A DNA stretch of 64,000 nucleotides from Nocardiopsis trehalosi NBRC 14201 (GTDB lineage Bacteria; Actinomycetota; Actinomycetes; Streptosporangiales; Streptosporangiaceae): contig NZ_BCRK01000005.1 of NCBI RefSeq assembly GCF_001552555.1, positions 1 through 64,000 on the forward strand, read 5' to 3'. Below, in pieces: positions 18,401-26,611 of the stretch. Both the position numbers and the translations under genes were made by a program. The notes under the pieces are model-generated. The model did no database searches. It saw only the letters and a program-made list of their open reading frames with translations, and was not told where the DNA came from. The number at the start of each line of letters is the position of its first letter. Within the stretch, counting starts at the first letter, position 1.

Positions 18401-18650
18401 CGCCGACACCGCCCACCGGGCGTGGCTGACCGCCCAGGCGCTGCTGCTCGCGGTCACCGTCGTCATGGCGCTGCCCGGGGTGCGCACCGAGGAGGAGATC
18501 CGCGAGCAGGAGTCCCGGCCCGCGCCGCGCCCCCGCTCGCTGCGCTCCCGGCTGCGCTCCACCGGCGAGCGCGCGGTCCGCACCGGCCCGCGCGGCGTCC
18601 GCCGGGGCCGCCGCGGCCGCGGCTCCCGCAGGAAGGGGAACACGTCGTGA
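15426..18650 (+). CDS. Giant membrane-anchored family 2 glycosyltransferase
   Basis: A 1074-aa fusion of a cytoplasmic GT2 domain (about residues 8-270) and a large membrane part. The GT2 domain shows VTAVIVTHDGARWLPETL, VDTGSRDRSG, the metal/nucleotide-binding aspartates in LVHDDCTPD (H106-D107-D108) and the acceptor-site motif IFRDDIDFCWR. About 12 hydrophobic helices follow between residues 400 and 790, then an extracytoplasmic domain of about 200 residues, another helix near 1000 and a basic C-terminal tail. Such proteins build extracellular polysaccharide or arabinogalactan-like linker structures. The GTG at 15426 has only a weak upstream site. The stop overlaps the DUF5719 gene (GTGA), so the two are co-translated and probably act together. 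Confidence 0.85.
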   Translation: MLPLDPARHIVTAVIVTHDGARWLPETLEAVREQSRPVQRVVGVDTGSRDRSGRILGEFIAPDAIASLPRRTGYGDAVRAALDLPRARAPFPGAAPDATEWIWLVHDDCTPDRDALQHLLLAANDDPRAAVLGPKLRDWFDRRLLIEVGVTIDGAGRRETGLEPREFDHGQHDGTRQVLAVSSAGMLVRRDVWDRLGGFDPLLPIFRDDIDFCWRVGGAGHRVLVVTDAVAYHAEAAARRRRRIAAAADHPRRLDRRNAMFVLLANLPFGGMAAAFARNSIASLLRVLMYVVAKQPANALDEAVAITSVYVMPLRLIRARFRRRRNRRRTYSAIRPFLARGVALRQFTDMTANVLTGSTRVLDTPGRHQAVLAPPRAEDDDPLRDDQTLLRRALTHPGVLLVAALTAVTVVAERSLLFGEGLGGGALAPVWGGAADLWDLYLSGRPPVGAGAASPAPPYVGLLALLSTLAFGKPWLAVTVILLGCVPLAGFTAYLLARRVLHAKAAQVWMAGSYALLPMATGAVAQGRLGTALVHALLPVLGILATRIITLPPRGSRRAAWALALFLAIGTAFVPLVWPLALVTGLLVVVAFGHVGRRLHISVAIALGVPLLLLLPWSLDLLRHPSMWLLEAGLHRPELSAPAPAAYELLMLSPGGPGGPPVWVTGGFLLAALGALLLLRRRMLVAVGWCIALFGILVAIVVSRIVVEPYYGGPPAPAWPGVALAFAATAMLLSAATTAQSFGQMWRLGGARRWSAAGAAALALTTPLSAAAVWMWNGVDGPLSGDAGSTVPGFLEAVGDDGTGARTLVVTPADGAVRYSVLRGAEPRIGEEQVPAGGPVADDLDRLVAGLAGGRGGDEAGDLAARGIGYVLLPRPEVGTDADVTMVDTFDGVPGLSRVLLTDAFALWRTDEATGRLRVVGDGPAAVLTTGPGGTAAEVPAGAEGRTLVLAEPADAGWTATLDGTELAAEPTAAGLQGFALPASGGRVELARADTAHRAWLTAQALLLAVTVVMALPGVRTEEEIREQESRPAPRPRSLRSRLRSTGERAVRTGPRGVRRGRRGRGSRRKGNTS

Positions 18651-20086
18651 GGCTCATCGTCGAGAACCGGTTCGCCCTGCTGGGCCTGGTCCTCGTGGCG
18701 CTCACCGCGCTGTTCGGGGTCGCCCACGTCACCCGCGGCGTCGGCACCGACCCCGGCGCCGACACCACCCCGCCCGAGGCGGCCCCGGTGGAGTCCGCGC
18801 TGCGCGTGTGCCCCCCGCCCCAGGGCGGCGACCGCGACTCGACGCTGGCCGGGTTCACCCCCGCCGGGTCCGCGTCCGAGGGCGCGCTCACCGTCACCGA
18901 GAACACCGCCGGTGCGACCGAGCTGGGCACCGCCGAGCAGACCGGGCGGCAGTGGACCCTCGACACCGGCGACGCCGAGCGGCACACCGTGGTGCGCGCC
19001 GAGGGCGCCCTGGCGTCCGGCCTGGAGGCCGCGCAGACCACCGTCGGCGACGACGGCCCGCACACCACCGCCGTCCGCTGCGCCGAACCCGGCATCAGCA
19101 CCTGGTTCACCGTGCCCGGCGGCGACGAGCTGGAGGGCCTGCGGCTGCTGATCGCCAACGTCGACGCCACCCCCGCGACCGTCAACGTCGACCTGTACGC
19201 CACCGACGGCCCCGCGTCCTCCGCCGACACCCGCGGCGTCGCGGTCGACCCCCACGGCGAGGCCGAGATCGACCTGGGCGCCCTGGTGGACGGCACCGGC
19301 TCGGTCGCCGTGCACGTGCGCACCAACGCCGGCCGGGTGGCGTCCTCGCTGTTCGCCGAGCGCACGGACGAGGGGGCCGACTGGGTGCCGCCCACGGCCG
19401 CCCCCGCCGAACGCCACGTCATCCCGGCCGTCCCGGACGGCGGCGGCACCCGCCGGCTCATCGTCGCCGCCCCCGGCGACGACCCCGTCACCGCGTCGCT
19501 GCGGGTGATCACCCCCGAGGGGGAGGCCGAGCACGAGGACCTGTCCGACCTGAGCGTGCCCCCCGCCGCGGCGAGCAGCCGCGGCATCACCGCCGCCCTC
19601 GGCGAGGAGCCCGGCACCGTGGTGGTCGAGGCCGACCGGCCGGTGGTGGCCGGGGTCGTCATGGAGCGCGCCGACGGCGACGACACCGCGTACGCGAGCG
19701 CGGTGCCCCCGCTGGCCGGCCCGCTCGACACCCGCGCCGTCCTGCCCGGCGTACCCGACGGCGCCGGCGCCCAGCTGGCCCTCACCGCGCTCGACGGCCC
19801 CGCGTCGGCGGTGGTCACCCCGGTCGGCGCCGAGGGCGCGGCGGGGGAGCCGGTGGTGGTGGAGGTCGAACCCGGACGGGTGGTCGTGCCCGAGGTCGAC
19901 GCCCCGGACAGCGGGTACACGCTGGTGGTCGAGACCGACCCCGGGTCGTCGCCGCTCTACGCCGGGCAGGTGCTCACCCGGGGCTCCGGCGGCGACCGCG
20001 GCACCGCCGCCCGGCCGGCGCCGCCCGCCCCGGCCGAGGTGCTGCTGCCGCACGCCGACGACAGCCTGACGGCCGTGGTGCCCTGA
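18647..20086 (+). CDS. DUF5719 family membrane-anchored exported protein
   Basis: A 479-aa protein with one N-terminal helix (about residues 7-27, RFALLGLVLVALTALFGVAHV) and a long extracytoplasmic part rich in Asp/Thr/Val built of beta-rich repeats, e.g. WFTVPGGDELEGLRLLIANVDATPATVNVDLY and later LIVAAPGDDPVTASLRVIT. This matches the DUF5719 family that accompanies the whiB-linked giant glycosyltransferase in actinobacteria. No catalytic motif is seen; a scaffold or polysaccharide-binding partner is plausible. The GTG at 18647 follows GGAAGGGGAA and overlaps the preceding stop. It ends 117 bp before a convergent gene. Confidence 0.8.
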   Translation: MRLIVENRFALLGLVLVALTALFGVAHVTRGVGTDPGADTTPPEAAPVESALRVCPPPQGGDRDSTLAGFTPAGSASEGALTVTENTAGATELGTAEQTGRQWTLDTGDAERHTVVRAEGALASGLEAAQTTVGDDGPHTTAVRCAEPGISTWFTVPGGDELEGLRLLIANVDATPATVNVDLYATDGPASSADTRGVAVDPHGEAEIDLGALVDGTGSVAVHVRTNAGRVASSLFAERTDEGADWVPPTAAPAERHVIPAVPDGGGTRRLIVAAPGDDPVTASLRVITPEGEAEHEDLSDLSVPPAAASSRGITAALGEEPGTVVVEADRPVVAGVVMERADGDDTAYASAVPPLAGPLDTRAVLPGVPDGAGAQLALTALDGPASAVVTPVGAEGAAGEPVVVEVEPGRVVVPEVDAPDSGYTLVVETDPGSSPLYAGQVLTRGSGGDRGTAARPAPPAPAEVLLPHADDSLTAVVP

Positions 20087-20203
20087 GGGACCACGGGAGC
20101 GGTGCGGAAGAGGAGGGAAAGGGCGATCCGGGCGCGGCGGACACGCCCCCGGCCGCGCGCACGCGGCGCCGGCCGGGCGGCCCGGACGGGGCGCCCGCCG
20201 GGA

Positions 20204-20644
20204 TCAGGTCTCGGGGTCGACGGTCTCGGGTTCCAACCCCAGCAGGTTGGCGACCTCCTCGACCACGGTGTCGTAGACCAGGAGGGCCATCTCCTCGGGG
20301 TCCTTGGTGCGGATCTCGACCGGACGGCGGTAGACGATGATGCGCGCCTGCCCGGCCCGCGCGGACTCCAGGCGCGAGAACGGGATGCCGTCGTCGGCGG
20401 TGACACCCGGGGGGACCTGCGGGACGTCCTCGACCAGGAACTCCACGTTGGCGAGTTCGCGTGCCCACACGCGTTCGAGGCGTTCGACGGCGTCGAGGAC
20501 GAGGTCGTCGAAGACCTGCGCCCTGGTGCGGGCGATCGGGATCTCGGGCGGCGCCAAGGGGCCGCGGAGCCCGCGGCCCCGGCGGTCTCGGCGTCGTACT
20601 CGTTGGCGTTCGGCTTGAGCCCGGTGAAGGTGCACTCGTCGCAC
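20204..20644 (-). CDS. Metallopeptidase-family protein lacking the HExxH motif (Rv3259-like)
   Basis: A 146-aa cytosolic protein matching the small conserved protein encoded next to whiB2/DUF3499 in mycobacteria (RGPLAPPEIP near the N-terminus, then VFDDLVLDAVERLE, VEFLVEDVP, ARIIVYRRPVEIRTKDPEE). The family is named for minimal zincins, but where those have HEIAHH this protein has VEEVANLLGL, so the zinc ligands are absent and peptidase activity is unlikely. The GTG at 20644 gives an N-terminal extension; the conserved part starts about residue 18. The minus-strand CATAGT 7 nt upstream would fit a leaderless transcript. Divergent from DUF3499. Confidence 0.7.
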   Translation of the reverse strand: MRRVHLHRAQAERQRVRRRDRRGRGLRGPLAPPEIPIARTRAQVFDDLVLDAVERLERVWARELANVEFLVEDVPQVPPGVTADDGIPFSRLESARAGQARIIVYRRPVEIRTKDPEEMALLVYDTVVEEVANLLGLEPETVDPET

Positions 20645-20776
20645 GGTTCGAGACTATGCCATCCGCGGGTTTCGTGCAGCCCCGGCACGGGTGCGGGATC
20701 GCCCGGGTGCCGCCGCGTCCGGTGACACGCGTCCGGACACATCGGGTCGATGCTGGCGCCGGGCCGGGGAAGGGCC

Positions 20777-20782
20777 TAAAGT
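20777..20782 (+). promoter_or_regulatory. -10 element for a leaderless DUF3499 transcript
   Basis: TAAAGT (20777-20782) lies 8 nt before GTG 20791, so transcription should begin at or next to that codon. No Shine-Dalgarno sequence precedes it. Confidence 0.5.
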
Positions 20783-20790
20783 CAATGCCC

Positions 20791-21192
20791 GTGAGCGTTG
20801 TCCGACGCTGCTCGCGTACCGCGTGCAGGCAGCCAGCAGTCTTCACGCTCACCTATGTCTACGCCGACTCCACGGCGGTGCTCGGTCCGCTCGCCGCCTA
20901 CGTCGAGCCCCACTGCTACGACCTCTGCGCCATGCACGCCGAGCGCCTCACCGCGCCCCGCGGCTGGGAGGTCGTCCGGCTGCCCGCCGACAACACCACG
21001 GGCGGGCCCGGCAGCGACGACCTGGAGGCGCTGGCCAACGCGGTCCGCGAGGCCGCCCGGCCGCCCGCCGCCAAGCACCACCCCGTCGGCCAGGGCGTCG
21101 AGACCCACCGCCGCGGCCACCTGCGCGTCGTCAAGTCCGAGCCGCAGCGCCCCGACACCCAGCCGCCCGCGCGCCCGTCGCGCGACGCCTGA
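20791..21192 (+). CDS. DUF3499 protein
   Basis: A 133-aa protein of unknown function conserved across actinobacteria beside manB. It begins MSVVRRCSRTACRQPAVFTLTYVYADSTAVLGPLA, which is the family's canonical start, so GTG 20791 is chosen over the in-frame ATG at 20785. Four conserved cysteines (C7, C12 and the HCYDLC pair around residues 42-48) with nearby histidines suggest a small zinc-ribbon-like fold. ERLTAPRGWEVVRL is also typical. The C-terminal 40 residues are variable and basic. A -10 hexamer places it on a leaderless mRNA. Confidence 0.85.
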   Translation: MSVVRRCSRTACRQPAVFTLTYVYADSTAVLGPLAAYVEPHCYDLCAMHAERLTAPRGWEVVRLPADNTTGGPGSDDLEALANAVREAARPPAAKHHPVGQGVETHRRGHLRVVKSEPQRPDTQPPARPSRDA

Positions 21193-21322
21193 CCCGCGGC
21201 CCACCTCGCCCGTCTTGTAGTTTGGTACTTCGCGGGCGCCGTGGCGGTGCCGACCGCGCTCGGGCGCGGCGGACGCGCCGGAGCCGCCCGGGAACCGTCG
21301 ACGAATCGAACCGGAGCAGCTC

Positions 21323-22699
21323 GTGGGTGACCTCGGTCAGATCTTCAAGGCGTACGACGTCCGGGGCGTCGTCCCGGACACCCTCGACGCCGGCACCGCC
21401 CGGGCCATCGGCGCCGGGTTCGCCCGCGTCGTCGGCGGCGCGGACGGCGCACGGCGGATCGTCGTCGCCTACGACATGCGGCCCTCCTCGCCGGAGCTGG
21501 CCGCCGCGTTCGCCGAAGGCGCCACCGGGCAGGGCCTGGACGTCGTCCTGGCCGGGCTCGGCTCCACCGACATGCTCTACTTCGCCTCGGGCCTGCTCGA
21601 CGTGCCCGGCGCCATGTTCACCGCCAGCCACAACCCGGCCCAGTACAACGGCATCAAGATGTGCCGGGCCGGCGCCGCGCCCATCAGCGCCGAGACCGGC
21701 CTGGCCGACGTCCGGCGGTACGCCGAGGAGGGTGTGCCCGCCCACGACGGCCCGGCCGGCACCATCACCGAGCGCGACCTGCTGACCGAGTACGCCGCGC
21801 ACCTGCGCTCGCTGGTCGACCTGTCCGGGAGCCGCCCGCTGACCGTGGTGGTCGACGCCGGCAACGGCATGGGCGGCTACACCGTCCCGGCCGTCCTCGG
21901 CGACCAGCACCTCGACCCGCTGCCGCTGCGCATCGACCCGCTCTACTTCGAGCTGGACGGCACCTTCCCCAACCACCCGGCCAACCCGCTCGACCCCGAC
22001 AACATCGTCGACCTCCAGGCGCGGGTGCGCGAGATCGGCGCCGACATCGGCCTGGCGTTCGACGGCGACGCCGACCGCTGCTTCGTCGTGGACGAGAACG
22101 GCGACCCCGTCCCGCCGTCGGCCATCACCGCGCTGGTGGCGGTGCAGGAGCTCGCCAAGGAGCCCGGCGCCACCGTCATCCACAACCTCATCACCTCGCT
22201 GGCGGTGCCCGACATCGTCCGCGAGCACGGCGGCAACCCCGTGCGCACCCGGGTGGGCCACTCCTTCATCAAGGCCACCATGGCCGAGACCGGCGCCATC
22301 TTCGGCGGCGAGCACTCGGCGCACTACTACTTCCGCGACTTCTGGCGGGCCGACACCGGCATGCTCGCGGCCATGCACGTGCTGCGCGTCCTGGGCGCCG
22401 ACTCCCGCCCGCTGTCCGAGATCACCGCCGAGTACAGCCGCTACGCGGCCTCGGGCGAGATCAACTCCGAGGTCGCCGACCAGGCCGGGCGCACCGCCGC
22501 CGTCGAGGCCGCCTTCGCCGACCGCGAGGGCGTCACCACCGACCACCTCGACGGGCTGACCGTCACGCTCCCCGGCGGCGCCTGGTTCAACCTGCGCGCC
22601 TCCAACACCGAGCCGCTGCTGCGGCTCAACGTCGAGGCGCCCGACCAGGACGCCATGGCCCGGCTGCGCGACGAGGTCCTCGCGATCGTCCGCGCCTGA
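21323..22699 (+). CDS. manB: Phosphomannomutase / phosphoglucomutase ManB
   Basis: Cytosolic alpha-D-phosphohexomutase (458 aa) that interconverts mannose-6-phosphate and mannose-1-phosphate for GDP-mannose. The active-site serine is S102 in [11 protein letters not shown]; the Mg2+ loop is DGDADR in the middle; sugar-specificity loop GEHSAHYYF and phosphate-binding [10 protein letters not shown] follow, the complete set. The GTG at 21323 follows GGAGCAGC. It is first of manB-Trm112-SIS isomerase, a group conserved next to DUF3499, supplying mannose for lipoglycans and protein mannosylation. Confidence 0.94.
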   Translation: MGDLGQIFKAYDVRGVVPDTLDAGTARAIGAGFARVVGGADGARRIVVAYDMRPSSPELAAAFAEGATGQGLDVVLAGLGSTDMLYFASGLLDVPGAMFTASHNPAQYNGIKMCRAGAAPISAETGLADVRRYAEEGVPAHDGPAGTITERDLLTEYAAHLRSLVDLSGSRPLTVVVDAGNGMGGYTVPAVLGDQHLDPLPLRIDPLYFELDGTFPNHPANPLDPDNIVDLQARVREIGADIGLAFDGDADRCFVVDENGDPVPPSAITALVAVQELAKEPGATVIHNLITSLAVPDIVREHGGNPVRTRVGHSFIKATMAETGAIFGGEHSAHYYFRDFWRADTGMLAAMHVLRVLGADSRPLSEITAEYSRYAASGEINSEVADQAGRTAAVEAAFADREGVTTDHLDGLTVTLPGGAWFNLRASNTEPLLRLNVEAPDQDAMARLRDEVLAIVRA

Positions 22700-22742
22700 C
22701 CACCCCGCCCGTACCCGACCACCCCGAACGCGAGAGGCCGAC

Positions 22743-22919
22743 ATGAACCCGAAGATCGACGACTGGCTGCTGGAGATCCTGGCCTGCCCGCAGAGCAAGG
22801 CCCCCCTGCGTCTCGACGCCGAGGCCCAGGAACTCGTCTGCGACGAGAGCGGCCTGGCCTACCCCATCCGCGACGGCATCCCCGTCCTCCTCGTCGACGA
22901 GGCCCGCAAGGTCGGCTGA
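22743..22919 (+). CDS. Trm112-like small zinc-ribbon protein
   Basis: A 58-aa protein beginning [22 protein letters not shown] and ending [14 protein letters not shown]. This is the Trm112/YcaR fold: an N-terminal helix, ACPQSK, a strand with [20 protein letters not shown]. Two cysteines (ACP, VCD) remain of the usual four zinc ligands. Eukaryotic Trm112 activates methyltransferases; in actinobacteria its partner is not established. GAGAGG lies 8 nt before the ATG. It sits 43 bp after manB and 32 bp before the isomerase, certainly in the same operon. Confidence 0.9.
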   Translation: MNPKIDDWLLEILACPQSKAPLRLDAEAQELVCDESGLAYPIRDGIPVLLVDEARKVG

Positions 22920-22951
22920 CACCCGGCCCCGGCCGCGGGAGGGAGCACCCC

Positions 22952-24028
22952 ATGGCGCCGCTGTTCGACGAGCGCAGGCTGGACGACCCGGCGGCGGGCG
23001 GCGGCCTCGTGCGCGGCCGCGCCTCGGCCGCCGCGCGGCTGCGCACCGGGCGGTCGCTGGCCGCCGAGTCCGGTGTGCGGCACATGGCCGACGACGGCCG
23101 GCCCCGCTCCCTCGTGGTCGTCGGCACCGGCACCGCCGCCCACGCCGGCGACATGGCCGCCGCGGTCCTCGGCTCCGGATGCCCGGTACCGGTCGTCACG
23201 GTGCGCGACTACCGGCTGCCCGGCTGGGTCGCCGGGCACGATCTGGTGGTCGCCGTCGCGTCCACATCCGGCCAGGCGGCCGAACGCACCGCCCGCGTCG
23301 CCGCCGACGCGGTGCGGCGCGGCTGCCGGTTCCTCGCCATCGGCCCGGTCGGCGGCCCGCTGGCGCCGCTCGCCGAGCAGGCGCGCGCCCCGCACATCGG
23401 GCTGCCCGAACCGGCCGACCCCGCCGACCTCCCGTGGGGCCCGGCGGCCGCCCTGCTCACCGCGGCGTCGGCGGTCGGCCTGGGCGACCTCGCCGACGAC
23501 GGCCACGAGGCCGCCGCCGCCCGGCTGGAGGCGGTCGCCGCGGCGTGCCGCCCCGACGCCGAGACCTGGGAGAACCCCGCGAAGTCGCTGGCCGTCGACC
23601 TCGCCGGGACGCTGCCCGTCATCTGGGGCGCCACCCCGGTCGCCGCCGCGGCGGCGCGCTACTTCGCCTCCCAGGCCATGGCGGTGGCCCGTTATCCTGC
23701 CGTGTGCGGACGGCCGCCGGACGCGCTGTTCGACCAACTCGCCGCCACCGACGGACCGTTCGGCGGCGCCGGGCCCCGCTCGATCTTCGACGACCCCGAC
23801 GAGGACGGCGGGACGCGGCTGCGCCTGGTCCTCCTGCGCGACCCCGCGGAACCCCCCGAGGCCGCCGCCGACCTGGCCGACGCGGCCGCCGCCGCGCGCG
23901 CCCGCGGCGTGGATGTGAGCGAGCCCGCGGCACCGGACGGCCACGCGTGGGAACGCCTGGCCGGTTTGATCGCTCTAACCGATTACGCCACTGTGTACCT
24001 TGCCGTGGCGTATGGCGCGATCCGCTGA
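22952..24028 (+). CDS. SIS-domain sugar isomerase (mannose-6-phosphate isomerase-like)
   Basis: A 358-aa protein with two SIS (sugar isomerase) subdomains: residues about 50-140 (SLVVVGTGTAAHAGDMAAAVL; DLVVAVASTSGQAAERT) and about 195-350 (LPVIWGATPVAAAAARYFASQAMAVARYPAV). This arrangement is that of the bifunctional phosphoglucose/phosphomannose isomerase family, here with an Ala-rich, divergent sequence. Its place after manB suggests it makes mannose-6-phosphate from fructose-6-phosphate. The usual glutamate base is not confidently located, so activity is inferred from context. ATG 22952 follows GGGAGGGAG. Confidence 0.78.
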   Translation: MAPLFDERRLDDPAAGGGLVRGRASAAARLRTGRSLAAESGVRHMADDGRPRSLVVVGTGTAAHAGDMAAAVLGSGCPVPVVTVRDYRLPGWVAGHDLVVAVASTSGQAAERTARVAADAVRRGCRFLAIGPVGGPLAPLAEQARAPHIGLPEPADPADLPWGPAAALLTAASAVGLGDLADDGHEAAAARLEAVAAACRPDAETWENPAKSLAVDLAGTLPVIWGATPVAAAAARYFASQAMAVARYPAVCGRPPDALFDQLAATDGPFGGAGPRSIFDDPDEDGGTRLRLVLLRDPAEPPEAAADLADAAAAARARGVDVSEPAAPDGHAWERLAGLIALTDYATVYLAVAYGAIR

Positions 24029-24093
24029 TGACCCGCTAACCCCTACCCTTGGTCGTGCGCTGACGCCAACCACGACCGCTCTGGAGGAGACTG

Positions 24094-25389
24094 ATGCCCG
24101 GTCCCGAGTCGCTGTCGCCGAGCGATCCCACCGCTTTCGGCGACTACAGCGTGGTCGGACGCCTGGGGAAGGGCGGACAGGGGGTGGTGTACCTCGCCCG
24201 CGACGGCGAGGGCGAGGAGTACGCGATCAAGGTCCTCAACGACCAGTGGTCGCAGGACGACGACCTGCGCAAGCGCTTCGAGAAGGAGGTGCGGGCGGCG
24301 CAGAAGGTCGCGTCGTTCTGCACGTCGGCCATCCACGAGGCCAACCTCGACGACGACCCGCCCTACGTCGTCAGCGAGTACGTGCCGGGCCCCTCCCTCC
24401 AGGAGGCCGTCGCCACCAACGGCCCGCACAAGGGCGCGGCGCTCCAGCGGCTCGCCGTCTCCACCGCGACGGCGCTCGTGGCCATCCACCAGGCGGGCAT
24501 CGTCCACCGCGACTTCAAGCCGGGCAACGTCCTCCTCGGCCCCGACGGCCCGCGGGTGATCGACTTCGGCATCGCGCGCGTGGTCGACGGCACCGCCACC
24601 ATGACCAACTCGATCGTCGGCACGCCCTCCTACATGGCGCCGGAGCAGATCGAGGGCCAGAACATCACCGACAAGGTCGACATCTTCGCCTGGGGCTGCG
24701 TCATGGCGTTCGCCTCCACCGGCAACGCCCCGTTCGGCACCGACAGCGTGCCCGCCGTGGTGCACCGCGTGGTCAGCGCGCCGCCGTCGCTCGACGGCGT
24801 CCCCGACAGCCTGCGCCCGGTGGTCGAGACCTGCCTGGACAAGGACCCCGCCCGCCGGCCCAACGCCCAGACGCTGCTGATGCGGCTGCTCGGCCACGAC
24901 ACCTCCGCCACCTCGCCGTCCACCGACGAGGTGGTGCGCCAGGGCGAGCGCGCCGCCGAGGTCCGCCCGCCGAGCGGCCCGCAGACCCCGCCCCCGGCGC
25001 GTGCCCCGATGACCCCCAGCGGCCCGCAGACCCCGTTCCCCTACGGGCCCGGCTCGGGTGCGCAGCGCCCGGTCACCGGCCCGCAGCAGGGCGGGTACCG
25101 GCCGCCGCCCCCGCACATGGGCCCGCAGATGCCCGGCCACAACCTCACCGGCGGGCACCCCGGCATGCACGGCCGCCGGCCGCCGGTCACCGGCCCGGCC
25201 ACCATGGGCCCCAACTCGATGTACCAGGGGCGCGGCGTGCCCGCCCCGCAGCAGCGCCCGGCGCCGCCCGCGCCGCAGGCCCCCGCTCCGCCGTCCGACC
25301 CGCTGCTGTCGCAGGGCTGGGTCGTGCCCGCGGTGCTCATCGTCATCATCATCCTGGTGCTCGTCCTGGTGCTGGTCTCCCTGGGCTGA
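24094..25389 (+). CDS. Membrane-anchored Ser/Thr protein kinase without extracellular sensor
   Basis: Hanks-type kinase of 431 aa. The catalytic domain covers about residues 17-270 with the P-loop GRLGKGGQGVVY, the ATP lysine K46, the catalytic HRDFKPGN (D140), DFG at D157 and the GTPSYMAPEQ activation segment, so it should be active. A Pro/Gln/Gly-rich juxtamembrane linker (about 290-400) leads to one C-terminal helix (406-428) that ends only three residues before the stop. There are no PASTA or other outside domains, so input must come from inside or from partners. GGAGGAGA precedes the ATG. It follows the manB-isomerase operon by 65 bp. Confidence 0.93.
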   Translation: MPGPESLSPSDPTAFGDYSVVGRLGKGGQGVVYLARDGEGEEYAIKVLNDQWSQDDDLRKRFEKEVRAAQKVASFCTSAIHEANLDDDPPYVVSEYVPGPSLQEAVATNGPHKGAALQRLAVSTATALVAIHQAGIVHRDFKPGNVLLGPDGPRVIDFGIARVVDGTATMTNSIVGTPSYMAPEQIEGQNITDKVDIFAWGCVMAFASTGNAPFGTDSVPAVVHRVVSAPPSLDGVPDSLRPVVETCLDKDPARRPNAQTLLMRLLGHDTSATSPSTDEVVRQGERAAEVRPPSGPQTPPPARAPMTPSGPQTPFPYGPGSGAQRPVTGPQQGGYRPPPPHMGPQMPGHNLTGGHPGMHGRRPPVTGPATMGPNSMYQGRGVPAPQQRPAPPAPQAPAPPSDPLLSQGWVVPAVLIVIIILVLVLVLVSLG

Positions 25390-25411
25390 CCCGCCGACGG
25401 GCACCGGGCGG

Positions 25412-26611
25412 TCAGCGCAGCGCCGCCGTGAGGTGCCCGACGGCGCGGGCCACGGCGTCGTCGGCGAACGCCTCGACCTGGGGCCAGCGCTCGCCCGCGC
25501 AGTCGGTGGGCAGCAGCGTGACGCAGTCGGTGCACGCCGGGTCGAGTACGTCGGCCGCGCCGTCGTCGGTGGTCAGCCAGGCGTCGGCGGTCACCGCGAG
25601 GACCCCCGACGGCGGGGCGCCCACGTCGTGGACGGACACCAGCAGCCGCAGCATGCCGCCGTCGAGGTCGACGTCGATCGACGCCCACCAGCAGCCGGGT
25701 CCGGGCGTTACCAGGACCCGCTGCGCCGCGGCGTCGCACTGCTCGCGGGTGGCGGCGGAGTCGGCGGTGCCCGCGGCGACCGCGATGCGCGCCTCGGGTT
25801 CGATCTCGCGGAACACCATCCGCAGCGAGTCCGACCGGTCGCGGAGGTGGTCGAGCAGCCGCCGGTGCAGCGCCACCGCCAGCGACGTCGGGCGCGGCGG
25901 CGCGGGCCCGGTGGACTTGGCCGGCCGGCTCAGCCCGGCGCGCATGGCCGCGGCGGCCATGTCGGTGATCAGGCCCACCGCGCGGACGAACGGGTCGGCG
26001 GCGGGCCCGGTGCGCTGCGGGCCGGCCAGCCGGTGGTCGAGGGCGAGCGGCGGGTAGCCCGACCGCATCAGCGACAGGGTGGCCAGTGCCCACGGCAGCG
26101 GGCGCAGGAGCGGTTCGGGGCCCGCCGGGCGGTCGGCGGCGGGGGCGGCGCGCTCGGCGCGGCGCAGCTCCTCGGCGCCGGTGAGCAGCAGGTGGGCCGC
26201 GCGCACCACGGGATGGGCCTCGACGGCGGCGGCCGCCGCCAGCACCGCGCCCGTGTCCGGCGCCCCGGGCACCGGCGGGTCGAGGTCGGGCAGGGAGCGG
26301 GCCAGGCCCCCCAGGTAGTCGGCGGTGAGCCGCTCGCCGGCCCGCCACACGGCGGCGGTCGCGATGAGGGCGTCCGCCTCGGCGCGCTCGCGGGCGGGGT
26401 CGGCGGGGGCCGCCGCGGCGGCGCGCAGCTCCCGGACGTGCCGCCGCAGCAGGGCGTCGCGGCCCTCGGCGACGGTATCGCCCGGCTGGTGCCGGCGGCG
26501 GGCCGACCACACCTCGTGCAGCCGGTCGAGGTCGGCGAGCCGCCGTCGCACGGGGGCGGGCAGGTGGTCGGTGGCGAGGGCGCGTCCGTGTCGGATCTCC
26601 ACGTCTAGCAC
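25412..26611 (-). CDS. Uncharacterised protein with a possible Fic-like remnant
   Basis: A 399-aa soluble Ala/Arg-rich protein that I do not recognise as a whole. Residues about 100-225 resemble the Fic fold backbone: an AAVEAHPVVRAAHLLL helix and, later, PWALATLSLMRSGYPPLALDHR followed by DPFVRAVGLITDMAAAAM, which mirror the LLLNLVLLRAGYPP and DPFV... parts of Fic enzymes. The catalytic HPFxDGNGR signature between them is missing, replaced by about 35 residues of linker. The C-terminal third (WWASIDVDLDGGMLRLLVSVHD; CTDCVTLLPTDC) looks like a separate alpha/beta domain. GTG 26611 has no clear ribosome-binding site. Confidence 0.5.
   Translation of the reverse strand: MLDVEIRHGRALATDHLPAPVRRRLADLDRLHEVWSARRRHQPGDTVAEGRDALLRRHVRELRAAAAAPADPARERAEADALIATAAVWRAGERLTADYLGGLARSLPDLDPPVPGAPDTGAVLAAAAAVEAHPVVRAAHLLLTGAEELRRAERAAPAADRPAGPEPLLRPLPWALATLSLMRSGYPPLALDHRLAGPQRTGPAADPFVRAVGLITDMAAAAMRAGLSRPAKSTGPAPPRPTSLAVALHRRLLDHLRDRSDSLRMVFREIEPEARIAVAAGTADSAATREQCDAAAQRVLVTPGPGCWWASIDVDLDGGMLRLLVSVHDVGAPPSGVLAVTADAWLTTDDGAADVLDPACTDCVTLLPTDCAGERWPQVEAFADDAVARAVGHLTAALR

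Noticed and set aside
15429-18416. Nearly 1000-codon frame antisense to the giant glycosyltransferase
   Set aside because: Gly/Gln/Arg-rich shadow frame with no domain; the plus-strand gene has clear GT2 motifs and membrane helices.
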